Assembly (NCBI RefSeq): GCF_003614185.1
Contig: NZ_KZ987724.1
Span: forward strand, 2,592,199 to 2,656,198
Direction: 5' to 3'
Origin: Paenibacillus aceti
GTDB lineage: Bacteria > Bacillota > Bacilli > Paenibacillales > Paenibacillaceae
Length of the DNA: 64,000 nucleotides
The notes under the pieces were generated by a model. It was not told where the DNA came from, did not search any database, and was given only the letters and a program-made list of their open reading frames with translations. A program made the translations under genes and the position numbers. Numbering within the stretch: the first letter of the stretch is position 1; every line of letters begins with the position of its first letter. Of the stretch, positions 43,855 to 51,485 are shown in pieces.

Positions 43855-44435
43855 TCATCTCTTTCCCGCTTTCTTCTCCGCCTGAATCCGCACCTGGATC
43901 ATGGCGATCAGCGCGGCCTTCTTGCGCGGTTCCAGCTCGACGAAGTCCCAGGGCATAATGCGAAGCTTGTGGAGGGCGTAGTAGGCGTAGTTCGCCTCAC
44001 CGTCGCCCTCTTTAATTAGTTTTTTACTTCTTCAGCGAGGTCATTGACATCTCTGTCGAAGCCATTAATCTCCTGTACCTTCTGCAGGAGAGTCGCATAC
44101 TCTCCTGGCAGCAGCATTTTGCGCAGCAATTGATCGGCACCGAGCACGCCATAGGATTTCTGCAGATCAGCATCCTTAAGATCAGGAAACACAACGCTGG
44201 CCACGACGAGCTTGGCCAAATATTCATCCGAGTTCGTGTCCAGGGTGACGATGCCCTTTTCCTTGATTTTGCGCTGGGAGGACTTCCGGATCGCCTCATT
44301 CTCATCCTCCGTCATACTACGCAGCTTCCATGGCACCGGCTTGCCGGCTTCATTCTTGAACCGATCCGAAATGATAACGTCCTCTGTAATCTCCGACACT
44401 ACATTCTGGGCAAAAAATACACTTAAATTACTCAT
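43855..44435 (-). CDS. Tail assembly chaperone, -1 frameshift fusion (G-T type)
   Basis: At 44025-44019 the 139-codon chaperone gene ends GTA AAA AAC TAA, which holds the classic slippery heptamer A AAA AAC. A -1 slip there enters a frame that stays open for 54 more codons to a TGA at 43855-43857, encoding EGDGEANYAYYALHKLRIMP and then WDFVELEPRKKAALIAMIQV. That segment matches the style of phage tail chaperone T-domains. The fusion would be 193 residues. No ATG with a ribosome site serves the second frame alone, which supports frameshifting over an independent gene. Confidence 0.82.
44016..44435 (-). CDS. xkdN: Tail assembly chaperone, short form (XkdN-like)
   Basis: 139 residues, MSNLSVFFAQNVVSEITEDV onward, with PWKLRSMTEDENEAIRKSSQ and LGADQLLRKMLLPGEYATLL. 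This is the XkdN-type protein found between tube and tape-measure genes. The short form ends just after a slippery heptamer. In phages the short and fused forms act together to coat the tape measure during tube polymerisation. Confidence 0.87.
   Translation of the reverse strand: MSNLSVFFAQNVVSEITEDVIISDRFKNEAGKPVPWKLRSMTEDENEAIRKSSQRKIKEKGIVTLDTNSDEYLAKLVVASVVFPDLKDADLQKSYGVLGADQLLRKMLLPGEYATLLQKVQEINGFDRDVNDLAEEVKN
44019..44025 (-). promoter_or_regulatory. Programmed -1 frameshift slippery site
   Basis: Heptamer A AAA AAC (minus strand), in the correct phase of the chaperone frame and one codon before its TAA. It is the most slippery heptamer known in bacteria. I did not confirm a stimulatory pseudoknot; a GC-rich stretch follows within 15 bases. 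Confidence 0.8.
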
Positions 44436-44446
44436 GCTGCTCCTCC

Positions 44447-44914
44447 TTAAATTCCTTGAATAGTATTGAACGCATCGAGAATGTCATAGTCCTCAAAGGT
44501 GAACGGTAGTTCCTCATCCAGCATGTCGTCGCTGGTCGCATCAAGCTTGGCCGCAATGACGCTGTCGAGATTACAATTCTGCAGAATAACGGTCTGTTTG
44601 CCCGTCGAGCTGCCCGGCTGCTCATTCACAATCTGCAGGTCGAACCAGAAATCCTTGCCTGTACGAATATAATCGCGCATCAATTGGCGGAATACCGAGG
44701 ATACATAGTAAATGGTTAATGTGCCGCTGCCCTTCCAACCCGCAGAGCGCTGCGGAGTATTCGTCTTGCCTAGAACAGGAACGTCAACCTTATTCTTCTC
44801 GATCGTCGCTTCGATCGTCTTCGCATAGAAGAGCTCCTCATTCCGCCCGTCGATAATGACGAACGCCTTCCCGTGTTTACCGCTAATTGCATCTTGTTTA
44901 TTGAAAAATGCCAT
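44447..44914 (-). CDS. xkdM: Tail tube protein (XkdM-like)
   Basis: 155 residues, MAFFNKQDAISGKHGKAFVI then EELFYAKTIEATIEKNKVDV and GWKGSGTLTIYYVSSVFRQL. This is the conserved inner-tube protein of PBSX-like contractile tails, encoded directly after the sheath. Polymerises into the rigid tube driven through the target envelope. Confidence 0.92.
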   Translation of the reverse strand: MAFFNKQDAISGKHGKAFVIIDGRNEELFYAKTIEATIEKNKVDVPVLGKTNTPQRSAGWKGSGTLTIYYVSSVFRQLMRDYIRTGKDFWFDLQIVNEQPGSSTGKQTVILQNCNLDSVIAAKLDATSDDMLDEELPFTFEDYDILDAFNTIQGI

Positions 44915-44927
44915 GGTCTGTCCCTCC

Positions 44928-46256
44928 TTATTGAACTGAAATGCTCATGTAAATTTTCTCTGCACTATCGACTGGCTGAACCGCAAGCTGAATCCAGACT
45001 GCATCTACATCCTGACCCGGCAGCACCTCGATATCACTCTGCGAATCGAAATTCTGAATCGCTCCGATTCCCTGCAAGTTATCCAGATAACTGATAACCT
45101 CACCCTTCAACAGATTGCGTCCGTCCGCATTGTTATCCGTCTTGCCAACATAGTTCTGGCTAAAGATATATTGAATATCCTTCGCCATCGAATCGAGAAC
45201 ACGCAGCACCCGGTTCTTGCTGAACTTCTTATCCTTATCGGCTGTAAAGGAAGTCAAGGTGTTAATGTCCTGTTCGATGACTACATGCCCATTAACCACA
45301 CTGAGTACCATCTCACCCTTGTTCAAGGCTTGTACGATCTCGGAATTTGTAAATTTCGGCGCTACATCAACCGCATTCGGGATCGTCGTATAGGTCAGCG
45401 ACTCATTCACATTGGCCGCCGCTTCCATCGCCGCGATTTCCCATAGCAGGTAGGTAGGCTCTACCGTCAAGCCATCAGCAGTAACGATGCCGTTCTTGAG
45501 ACTAATGACGCCTTCATAATCGGCTCCAGGGTAGTTATGAACGATCGTCTGGAACTTCTTGCCTTCCTGCTCGCGCAGACGCTTCGTATAAGCGACCGCC
45601 AGCTGCTTCACAGCACTATCGTCCACTGGAATACCGAGAACATTGAAATCTTCTGCCTCAAACGCAGCCAGTGCATCGGAATATTCACCCGCACCTCCGC
45701 TGCCGTTCGCTCCGCCTGCCAGAGAAGTTCCTGCGGTCTCCGTCAATGCGCCGCTTCCCGCGAACTCGACGAACTCATTCGCCAACAGCTTCTCGGCCGT
45801 TTCAACGGTCTGCACATCCACCTTCTCACCATCGAGCAGCGTCTTCACCTCGAAGAAGCCTTCATAGTCCAGACTGGACTGAATGACGATCTGCAGATCA
45901 TTCCCGCGCGTACCGCCATACTTCGCTGTTGCTGTCAGGCTCCCCAGCTTAGCCGTCGCCTTAACGGCACTGTCTGCCCCAAGACGATAAATCAGAATTT
46001 TGCTGGCATGGGCCATCGCCGCCGTAATATGGCGAATCCTTGCATCGGTTGGTCGGAAGCCAAGTGATGGCAAGCACTGCTCCAGGAAGATCTCGCTATG
46101 CAAGACGGTAATCCCGCTTTTCCCCCATGAAAGGGGTGCCGGAAAAGCAACGATCCCGCGTTCTCCAAGAGCGCCGATCGATTTTGCCTCCGATTTGAAA
46201 TTAATATAAACGCCAGGTCTTACCTTGTTCTGAACTGTAAATGTTCCACCCGCCAT
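44928..46256 (-). CDS. xkdK: Contractile tail sheath protein (XkdK-like)
   Basis: 442 residues. N-terminus GTFTVQNKVRPGVYINFKSE, then LGERGIVAFPAPLSWGKSGI, a KLGSLTATAKYGGTRGNDLQ insertion domain and a C-terminal VAPKFTNSEIVQALNKGEMV with NTLTSFTADKDKKFSKNRVL. This is the phage sheath family, proving a contractile (R-type) tail. An 82-residue gene and a tail terminator-like gene precede it. Confidence 0.95.
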   Translation of the reverse strand: MAGGTFTVQNKVRPGVYINFKSEAKSIGALGERGIVAFPAPLSWGKSGITVLHSEIFLEQCLPSLGFRPTDARIRHITAAMAHASKILIYRLGADSAVKATAKLGSLTATAKYGGTRGNDLQIVIQSSLDYEGFFEVKTLLDGEKVDVQTVETAEKLLANEFVEFAGSGALTETAGTSLAGGANGSGGAGEYSDALAAFEAEDFNVLGIPVDDSAVKQLAVAYTKRLREQEGKKFQTIVHNYPGADYEGVISLKNGIVTADGLTVEPTYLLWEIAAMEAAANVNESLTYTTIPNAVDVAPKFTNSEIVQALNKGEMVLSVVNGHVVIEQDINTLTSFTADKDKKFSKNRVLRVLDSMAKDIQYIFSQNYVGKTDNNADGRNLLKGEVISYLDNLQGIGAIQNFDSQSDIEVLPGQDVDAVWIQLAVQPVDSAEKIYMSISVQ

Positions 46257-46257
46257 T

Positions 46258-46506
46258 TTACTTCACTCCTCTATGTTTAAATTGATTGATTCTCGCTTCT
46301 GCTTCCAGCTTCGTGTAACGCTCTCCATCCTCCAGCACGACCGCCAGAATATCCTTCAGCACGCCGGGATAAAATTGCGAAGCCAGAAACTGTGCCTTCG
46401 AGTACCTGACCTCCGAACGCACTTGATCCTCCGTCTGTGCCTCAGCTGACATATCCGCTGCTGCATCCAGATCCTTCACCTGCTTAGTTTTCTTGTTTGC
46501 TTCCAT
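46258..46506 (-). CDS. Small conserved tail-cluster protein (82 residues)
   Basis: MEANKKTKQVKDLDAAADMS onward, with YSKAQFLASQFYPGVLKDIL and a C-terminal ARINQFKHRGVK. Charged and helical. The segment YSKAQFLxSxxY recurs in proteins encoded before sheath genes in Bacillus-type clusters; role unknown. Overlaps the upstream gene by 23 bases and ends one base before the sheath start. Confidence 0.72.
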   Translation of the reverse strand: MEANKKTKQVKDLDAAADMSAEAQTEDQVRSEVRYSKAQFLASQFYPGVLKDILAVVLEDGERYTKLEAEARINQFKHRGVK

Positions 46507-46939
46507 CTTTCAGAATCCCCTCCTCCTTGAGCGTTCTCATTTTGGATTCATCCACCGGCGGGAGCCAGACCAGGAAATGAAAGCTAAAGTCAAAATGCAA
46601 TATCCCATTCCGGACCTCATGCCTCATCTGCGTCCCTGTATATCTGGCACCGTCGATATCGAGCTCTCGAAATAATTCGTAGAGCTGCTCCGCCACGTCA
46701 AGCACTGACATATCGAGACTTTCAGGCTCAGCCCTGGTCACGTACTGCACTTGAAATGAACAAACCCGGTGATAGCGCAGATTTAGCTCCTGCTCCTGAG
46801 ATGTTTTTAACAATTCGGCATAAAAATAAGGCCCTTCGGCCTTCGCGATCCTCCCGCTGTACACCGGGATCTTCGGGAAACGTTCAGCTAGCGACCGGAT
46901 GACTCCGGTCTGAATCGTATCGAGGCTTACCTCAATCAT
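46484..46939 (-). CDS. Tail terminator-like protein (DUF6838-type)
   Basis: 151 residues: MIEVSLDTIQTGVIRSLAER, PYFYAELLKTSQEQELNLRY and LHFDFSFHFLVWLPPVDESK. The layout resembles tail completion or terminator proteins encoded upstream of the sheath in PBSX-like clusters. ATG overlaps the previous TGA (ATGA). In a capsid-less particle this protein would cap the tail end. Confidence 0.7.
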   Translation of the reverse strand: MIEVSLDTIQTGVIRSLAERFPKIPVYSGRIAKAEGPYFYAELLKTSQEQELNLRYHRVCSFQVQYVTRAEPESLDMSVLDVAEQLYELFRELDIDGARYTGTQMRHEVRNGILHFDFSFHFLVWLPPVDESKMRTLKEEGILKDGSKQEN

Positions 46940-47112
46940 GCACTCGCTCCCTTCATCCCTTTATCCTCCACCACACACCGCGGCAGGCTGCAAAATTGCT
47001 TCGTGCCTTCGAGCCGCCCCCATATACAGCTGATGCACAGCTCGGGCTGCTTCCACTCCGTCTCGGTGAGAGGCGCTGCGGGCGGATTTTTGTTATTTCT
47101 GCTGATTGGCAT
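46936..47112 (-). CDS. 58-residue four-cysteine protein, first gene of the tail operon
   Basis: MPISRNNKNPPAAPLTETEW then KQPELCISCIWGRLEGTKQF and CSLPRCVVEDKGMKGASA. The CxxC and CxxxxC pairs suggest a zinc knuckle. GGGAGG lies seven bases before the ATG, and the TGA overlaps the next ATG. An overlapping longer frame on the same strand lacks these signs and is rejected. Unknown function; possibly regulatory or structural. Confidence 0.72.
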   Translation of the reverse strand: MPISRNNKNPPAAPLTETEWKQPELCISCIWGRLEGTKQFCSLPRCVVEDKGMKGASA

Positions 47113-47131
47113 TCGCTACCCTCCCAAATAA

Positions 47132-47161
47132 GAAAAGCCGCTGCAATTAGCTCAGCGACTT
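47132..47161 (-). promoter_or_regulatory. Leader hairpin upstream of the tail operon
   Basis: Minus strand: AAGTCGCTGAGC, loop, GCAGCGGCTTTTCTTATTT. The GTCGCTG/CAGCGGC stem followed by U-rich sequence looks like an intrinsic terminator inside the 5' leader. The same hairpin occurs at 50022-50053. Confidence 0.6.
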
Positions 47162-47219
47162 CTCTCGTTCTATCGGCGAATCGGGCTTCATGGCCCGTCC
47201 GCCTGATTCTCACAATACA

Positions 47220-47282
47220 AATTTAACACGCCTAAAAGGAAATGAACGGTCATGCAGAGGACAATAAGCGGACATATGTTCG
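47220..47282 (-). promoter_or_regulatory. Tail operon promoter module X: LexA-like box, 11-bp iterons, weak -10
   Basis: Minus strand order: CGAACATATGTCCG (47282-47269, one mismatch to the Bacillus LexA consensus), then direct repeats ATGTCCGCTTA, TTGTCCTCTGC, ATGACCGTTCA at an 11-bp period (to 47244), then TAAATT (about 47225-47220) as a possible -10 with no good -35. The same module with identical internal spacing lies at 50081-50142. Confidence 0.65.
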
Positions 47283-47403
47283 TATTTTGCATTCTACTGA
47301 GATTTAGTTAATTTGGTACAGGACAAAATGACTAGAAACCCTTTTGCTGTTCATCACGTCTATAATATAGACGGCTATTCATTCTATGACTTTGGAGGTA
47401 CAT

Positions 47404-48216
47404 ATGCTGAAAAAAATGATCTTATCCATACTTGCTTCGGCCCTACTGGCGATCTCCGCCATTTCGACCTCCAGCTTTGCGAGTTTTGCCGCTGTGAAAC
47501 TGGACAATGGGAAGCTGCAAAATAATCGGGTGCTCATTCCTCTACGCGATGTATCCCAGCATTTAGGCGCTCGGGTAGAATGGGAAAGTCAGGACCAGCT
47601 GATTACCATTATCAAAGATGACACCACCATACAATTAAGAGTGAATTCCAATCAGGTTCAAGTTAATGAAGCCGAGGTCATGCTCGATGTTCCGGCGCAA
47701 CTGGATCATGGGGGAACGACTTATGTGCCGCTGCGTTTTGTCAGTCAGACCCTCGGGGCAGACGTGAATTGGGATCAGAAGCTCAAGCAAGCAGCGATTG
47801 CCTTAGAAGATAAAGAGATTGTGATAAGTATGAAAGTGGAACCCCCCTCTGCCGCGCAAAAAGCCACGATGATCCGGTTACAGCAGCTGGCCGATAAATT
47901 GAACGAGGCTAATGATATTTCGACCATGAAGCAGGTTCGCGAGTATTTCCAGCCCTACTTCACGGATAAATTCATTAATTTGATCATTAAGGATAAGGGG
48001 CTGCAGAATAAGTACGAATTTAAGGATCTTACCTCCCCAGCCTTCTACACAAGCATGACAACAGGGCGATTCTCACAAGCGATTGATATAGGAAGGAACG
48101 AACATGGGAATTTGGTGACGATGACTCGACAGGCTCAGCTAGTCAATATCGATGGGCTCTGGAAAATCGATAGTGTGGTCTTCAAAAAAGATGAGATTCC
48201 TGTTTCCGGGGTTTAG
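47404..48216 (+). CDS. Secreted copper-amine-oxidase-N-like stalk protein
   Basis: 270 residues with a signal peptide (MLKKMILSILASALLAISAI, ending near SFASFA). Two repeats of the stalk domain follow: VLIPLRDVSQHLGARVEW and YVPLRFVSQTLGADVNW. The C-terminal part (MIRLQQLADKLNEANDISTM then YFQPYFTDKFINLIIKD) resembles a small alpha-beta ligand domain. Such proteins are abundant in Paenibacillus at the cell surface; function unclear. GGAGG eight bases before the ATG at 47404. It points away from the tail operon. Confidence 0.82.
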   Translation: MLKKMILSILASALLAISAISTSSFASFAAVKLDNGKLQNNRVLIPLRDVSQHLGARVEWESQDQLITIIKDDTTIQLRVNSNQVQVNEAEVMLDVPAQLDHGGTTYVPLRFVSQTLGADVNWDQKLKQAAIALEDKEIVISMKVEPPSAAQKATMIRLQQLADKLNEANDISTMKQVREYFQPYFTDKFINLIIKDKGLQNKYEFKDLTSPAFYTSMTTGRFSQAIDIGRNEHGNLVTMTRQAQLVNIDGLWKIDSVVFKKDEIPVSGV

Positions 48217-48223
48217 AATGTGG

Positions 48224-48262
48224 ACCTCCTACCCACCGTCAAGAAGGATAGGAGGTTTTTTT
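48224..48262 (+). terminator. Terminator after the stalk protein gene
   Basis: ACCTCCTA (48224-48231) pairs with TAGGAGGT (48249-48256), followed by TTTTTTT. Clear intrinsic terminator; may also stop transcription from the converging DUF4127 gene. Confidence 0.88.
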
Positions 48263-48270
48263 GAGTGGGA

Positions 48271-49977
48271 TTAATGCAAAGTGACCTCAGGATTCAACGT
48301 AATTTCAAAAGCGCGCCCCCATAAAAAGTCTGGATTTTCATAGGGAAGGACAACGCTGCTATAACCCGCCAGACTCCCTGAAGCTCCGCGGATTTGCTTG
48401 ATATTCCTGGCGCAATCTGGACTGCCGATCAAGAAGGCTGGCTTGCCTCCCAGTGTCGCTACATGAGTCTGCATCCGATCGCGAAGTACACCGCGCATAT
48501 ACTCATAATCCTCCGGCGGGTTGAACAACAGCATGTTCTGATCCGTAAACCCCTGCGGAAGATTGCTGTATTTGCCGTGGCTGCGGGAGTAAGTCCGAAT
48601 TTCGCCAATGGCCACCGCTTTATAGAAGTAATCCTTCAAGAAGCGCTTGAAGAGCAGTGATCCGTGGGCATTGACAGCTGCTCCAAGCGCCTTCTTCCTT
48701 GTCTCCGAGACCAGGAATGAGTAACGCGCCTCGCCCATCCCTAGCGAAATTCCGATTTTATTCCCGGCTGTATTCCAGCCACTATATCCCAAGAGTCGGC
48801 CTGTGTATGGGCTTTCCAGCAAAGCTTCCGTTACGGCGGCATTCGCAGCCCCTTGCCCCACAAAATCAACGACTACCGTCGCAATGCCATGGGCTCCATT
48901 CGTATTAATCTGGTTCATCGCACTGGTCACTTCAGCAGAGCTCGTGATGGCAATAATTTCGATATCCGGGCAATGAGCTACATATTGACCGCCGATGATA
49001 TCAATATGTCGCAGGATATTATCATGTACACTCATATATTCATAAGGGTTAATAATCGTAGAACCATGAGGGCCATAATATCGAACCGCAAATTTAGTTC
49101 TGGTCCTTCTCCGATGCAATTGATGGGCCATACGAGCCACCAGGGAATGACCAAGACCGTCTGCATCAGGTAAAATAACTGCTCGATCCGGATTCTGTCC
49201 CTCACAGCCTCCAAGTGATTGGTTAATGTAGTTCTCCACAAAGCGGATTTCATTAATTTGCACCCCTTCTGTCTTGGCATCATCGACGCCAATAGCCAGA
49301 AAATCGATATACCCCTGGCGCACCAGCCGATCCAGCACGTAATAATTCGTTTTGAATTTATGCTGCCGGGTGTTGTAGTAGGCTGTCTTATCAAACTCAG
49401 TGGTATCCCCGTACTGTGTGTCATCATCTGATGTGTTATAACCATTCAGAATATCGTCGAAGGTCGTATACGCTTTGCGTGGCTGGCCCATGAAGCTGCG
49501 GGATTCCACATAGGTATCATAAGTAAGCCCCTCGGTATAGGTCGTTGTAGCCAGGCGCATAATCGTATCCAGTACATAGATCGGCTTGCGGGGATAGTCC
49601 TGTTTGATTTTACGAATGACATCGAGTAGCTGAATAGTAGTAGCGTCATAGTTCGGATAGGCTCCTCCTCCATCCGCCCGTAATCGCCTGCTGCCAATCA
49701 GTCCACCATACGCCAGCATATCCGTCGAAATAATGAAGCCGTCGACCGCCGCCGCATGGTCCAGAATGAACTGACGAATCTTCGCTGTATTCCCGAAGAC
49801 CGGGGAAGAGGTGCTGAGAAGCTGATCCCCTGAAGCATCCGCTACAGAATCGAGGCGATTCCGAATGTCGGCCTCATGGGGTGTAATCAAATGCAGACCT
49901 GCCGATTGACCTTGCTTGACCACATCATCCAGATTCACAGGACGGTCATCAAGCGGAACGTACAATACTTTTTTCAT
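48271..49977 (-). CDS. DUF4127 family protein
   Basis: 568 residues. The N-terminal MKKVLYVPLDDRPVNLDDVV, then STDMLAYGGLIGSRR, IGVDDAKTEGVQINEIRFVE, GADDAGLG-like PDADGLGHSLVARM and SGWNTAGNKIGISLG are the conserved blocks of DUF4127, a cytoplasmic family with no proven activity. The start at 49977 follows GGAG by ten bases. It is transcribed from the right-hand copy of the duplicated promoter module, next to the ArpU-like activator. Not a known phage gene. Confidence 0.85.
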   Translation of the reverse strand: MKKVLYVPLDDRPVNLDDVVKQGQSAGLHLITPHEADIRNRLDSVADASGDQLLSTSSPVFGNTAKIRQFILDHAAAVDGFIISTDMLAYGGLIGSRRLRADGGGAYPNYDATTIQLLDVIRKIKQDYPRKPIYVLDTIMRLATTTYTEGLTYDTYVESRSFMGQPRKAYTTFDDILNGYNTSDDDTQYGDTTEFDKTAYYNTRQHKFKTNYYVLDRLVRQGYIDFLAIGVDDAKTEGVQINEIRFVENYINQSLGGCEGQNPDRAVILPDADGLGHSLVARMAHQLHRRRTRTKFAVRYYGPHGSTIINPYEYMSVHDNILRHIDIIGGQYVAHCPDIEIIAITSSAEVTSAMNQINTNGAHGIATVVVDFVGQGAANAAVTEALLESPYTGRLLGYSGWNTAGNKIGISLGMGEARYSFLVSETRKKALGAAVNAHGSLLFKRFLKDYFYKAVAIGEIRTYSRSHGKYSNLPQGFTDQNMLLFNPPEDYEYMRGVLRDRMQTHVATLGGKPAFLIGSPDCARNIKQIRGASGSLAGYSSVVLPYENPDFLWGRAFEITLNPEVTLH

Positions 49978-50021
49978 CACATAAATCTCCTTTTTCAATG
50001 TTCTCCTTATAAATAGAGAAG

Positions 50022-50053
50022 AGCCGCTGAAATATGCTTCAGCGACTCTCCTG
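50022..50053 (-). promoter_or_regulatory. Leader hairpin upstream of the DUF4127 gene
   Basis: Minus strand GAGTCGCTGAAG, short loop, TTTCAGCGGCTCTTCTC: an 11-bp stem nearly identical to the leader hairpin at 47132-47161. Possible attenuator shared by both operons. Confidence 0.62.
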
Positions 50054-50080
50054 TTTATAAGGGTGGTATGGCTCAATACC

Positions 50081-50142
50081 AATTTAACATGCTATAAAGC
50101 TAGTCAGCGGACATTCAGCGGACAAAATGCGGACATATGTTC
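50081..50142 (-). promoter_or_regulatory. Promoter module Y: 11-bp iterons, duplicate of module X
   Basis: Minus strand: GAACATATGTCCGC (50142-50129), then ATGTCCGCATT, TTGTCCGCTGA, ATGTCCGCTGA as three direct repeats at an 11-bp period, then TAAATT at 50086-50081. The 27-base spacing from the start of the AATTTAACA block to the iteron end equals that in module X. Absence of a -35 fits an activator-dependent promoter, likely for the ArpU-like protein encoded just upstream (inference). Confidence 0.65.
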
Positions 50143-50182
50143 CTGTTTTATTATTTATGAAATCATGAAAAAAGTCGGCATT

Positions 50183-50701
50183 TCAGCCGACGACATGCTT
50201 CGTATTTCTCCGCTCAGTATATTCTTTTACCCTCCCGGGCACCTCATCTTCATATACTTCCAGCTTCATCGCCACCGCCAGAATGCGAAGCGCGCTCGCC
50301 TTGATCCGTCGATAGGTTCTATCGCTGATCCCCATCTCACCACAGTTGATGAAATCATATTCTGCCTCGCGGCTCAGATAGCTCCGTTCAATAACCTCAC
50401 GCTGCACCACCGATAAACTGTCCATCGCCTTGTCCAGCAGCTCAGATTTGCGAATCAGTTCCGCCTCCCGATCCACATTCGAGATGGCCAGATGCTCCGA
50501 CGGCTTGTTGATCTGATTGGTATTCCCGTGATACCTTGGCTCGTAACTGGCCGTTATCCCTGCTTCACGGCGGATAAAGCCGACCTGCCGGTAATGTCGC
50601 ACCTCTTCCAGGCGCTGTTCGACAGCCGCTCTGGTCGCAGCCTGATGAATGGGCAGATTATCAAATACAGTCAGATAAATATTCGTGTTTCGCTTCGCCA
50701 C
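50183..50701 (-). CDS. ArpU-like late transcription activator of the tail cluster
   Basis: 172 residues from GTG at 50701 (GGGAGGG six bases upstream). The C-terminal region LLDKAMDSLSVVQREVIERS then GEMGISDRTYRRIKASALRI is a sigma-region-4-like helix-turn-helix, as in ArpU and other phage late regulators. It replaces the sigma-like Xpf of PBSX in position. Faces away from the XRE repressor gene across four operators, so it is the likely target of repression and in turn the activator of the iteron promoters. Confidence 0.82.
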   Translation of the reverse strand: MAKRNTNIYLTVFDNLPIHQAATRAAVEQRLEEVRHYRQVGFIRREAGITASYEPRYHGNTNQINKPSEHLAISNVDREAELIRKSELLDKAMDSLSVVQREVIERSYLSREAEYDFINCGEMGISDRTYRRIKASALRILAVAMKLEVYEDEVPGRVKEYTERRNTKHVVG

Positions 50702-50758
50702 TTCAATCCCTCCCAAGATTCACAGCTATATATAATAATGAGATCACTTGAAAAGCTA

Positions 50759-50946
50759 ATGCCATTTTGGTAACTTATAAAAGGCTACTATTCGAACTCT
50801 TTCTCAACTATCACTTTATACTTGCAACAGCTCAGCCCCTTCTTCAGTCATTTTTACCGATTCGGTAACTATATCTCGATTATATATTACCATTTCGGTA
50901 ATGTCAATCTATGTAATTCTGCAAATATACCTTACCATTTTGGCAA
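50759..50946. promoter_or_regulatory. Four repressor operators and the XRE promoter
   Basis: Consensus TTACC-N5-GGTAA: ATGCCATTTTGGTAA (50759-50773), TTACCGATTCGGTAA (50854-50868), TTACCATTTCGGTAA (50887-50901), TTACCATTTTGGCAA (50932-50946). The last contains the -35 TTACCA (50932-50937) of a promoter whose TATAAT is at 50955-50960, 17 bases on. The array fills the divergent region between activator and repressor, a lysogeny-type switch. Confidence 0.8.
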
Positions 50947-50987
50947 CCTTATGCTATAATAGTCTAAACGGTGAAAGAGGAGTCATT

Positions 50988-51362
50988 ATGCAAACCCTTG
51001 GTGATCGTATTAAATATCTCAGAGAATTAAAGCAACTTACCCAAAAGGACCTGGCCGCCAAAGCCGGGCTCACGGTCGTCCAATTGTCGCGTTATGAGAC
51101 GAATGACCGCAAGCCTGATCCGGAGTCGCTGCGCCAAATTGTCGATGCGCTGGACACCAGTGGGGACTATCTGCTAGGCCGGACCCAGGACCCTGCGCCT
51201 ATGAAGGAAGCAGCCACCAATATGTCTTTTTATGGTGGTCCGGAAAGTTATACCGATGATGAAATTGCCATGATGGAAGCAGCTCTGAAGGCGTACCGTG
51301 AACAGAAGAAGAAGCTGCTGCATACAGACCAAACAGATAAAGAGGATGCCGAATCAAAATAA
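50988..51362 (+). CDS. XRE family repressor of the tail cluster
   Basis: 124 residues. Helix-turn-helix LGDRIKYLRELKQLTQKDLA then AGLTVVQLSRYETNDRKPDP at residues 4-44, followed by an acidic helical tail (AMMEAALKAYREQKKKLL). ATG at 50988 with AAAGAGGAG upstream. It overlaps its own operator array by promoter position and precedes an ImmA-like protease gene, the pairing known from ICEBs1 and related elements where the protease destroys the repressor. Confidence 0.9.
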   Translation: MQTLGDRIKYLRELKQLTQKDLAAKAGLTVVQLSRYETNDRKPDPESLRQIVDALDTSGDYLLGRTQDPAPMKEAATNMSFYGGPESYTDDEIAMMEAALKAYREQKKKLLHTDQTDKEDAESK

Positions 51363-51416
51363 TATAGAGGATTCTTGGTCTCTGACGAAGAATCTTTAAT
51401 CATGGAAGCTTAATCC

Positions 51417-51446
51417 AGCCCTTACCGTAGAAGGGCTATTATTTTC
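51417..51446 (+). terminator. Weak terminator between repressor and protease genes
   Basis: AGCCCTT (51417-51423) pairs with AAGGGCT (51431-51437), followed by ATTATTTTC. A short stem, so read-through into the protease gene is likely. Confidence 0.5.
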
Positions 51447-51455
51447 AATACATAG

Positions 51456-51469
51456 CGAACATACATTCT
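51456..51469. promoter_or_regulatory. LexA-like box upstream of the protease gene
   Basis: CGAACATACATTCT fits the Bacillus LexA pattern CGAAC-N4-GTTYG with two or three mismatches and lies 17-30 bases before the protease ATG. Would link protease expression to DNA damage. Weak match. Confidence 0.35.
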
Positions 51470-51485
51470 TATTCGAGGTGGATTT

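Noticed and set aside
46953-47213. 86-codon minus-strand frame before the tail operon
   Set aside because: It overlaps the better 58-residue frame, which has a strong ribosome site and ATGA coupling, and it reads through the leader hairpin.
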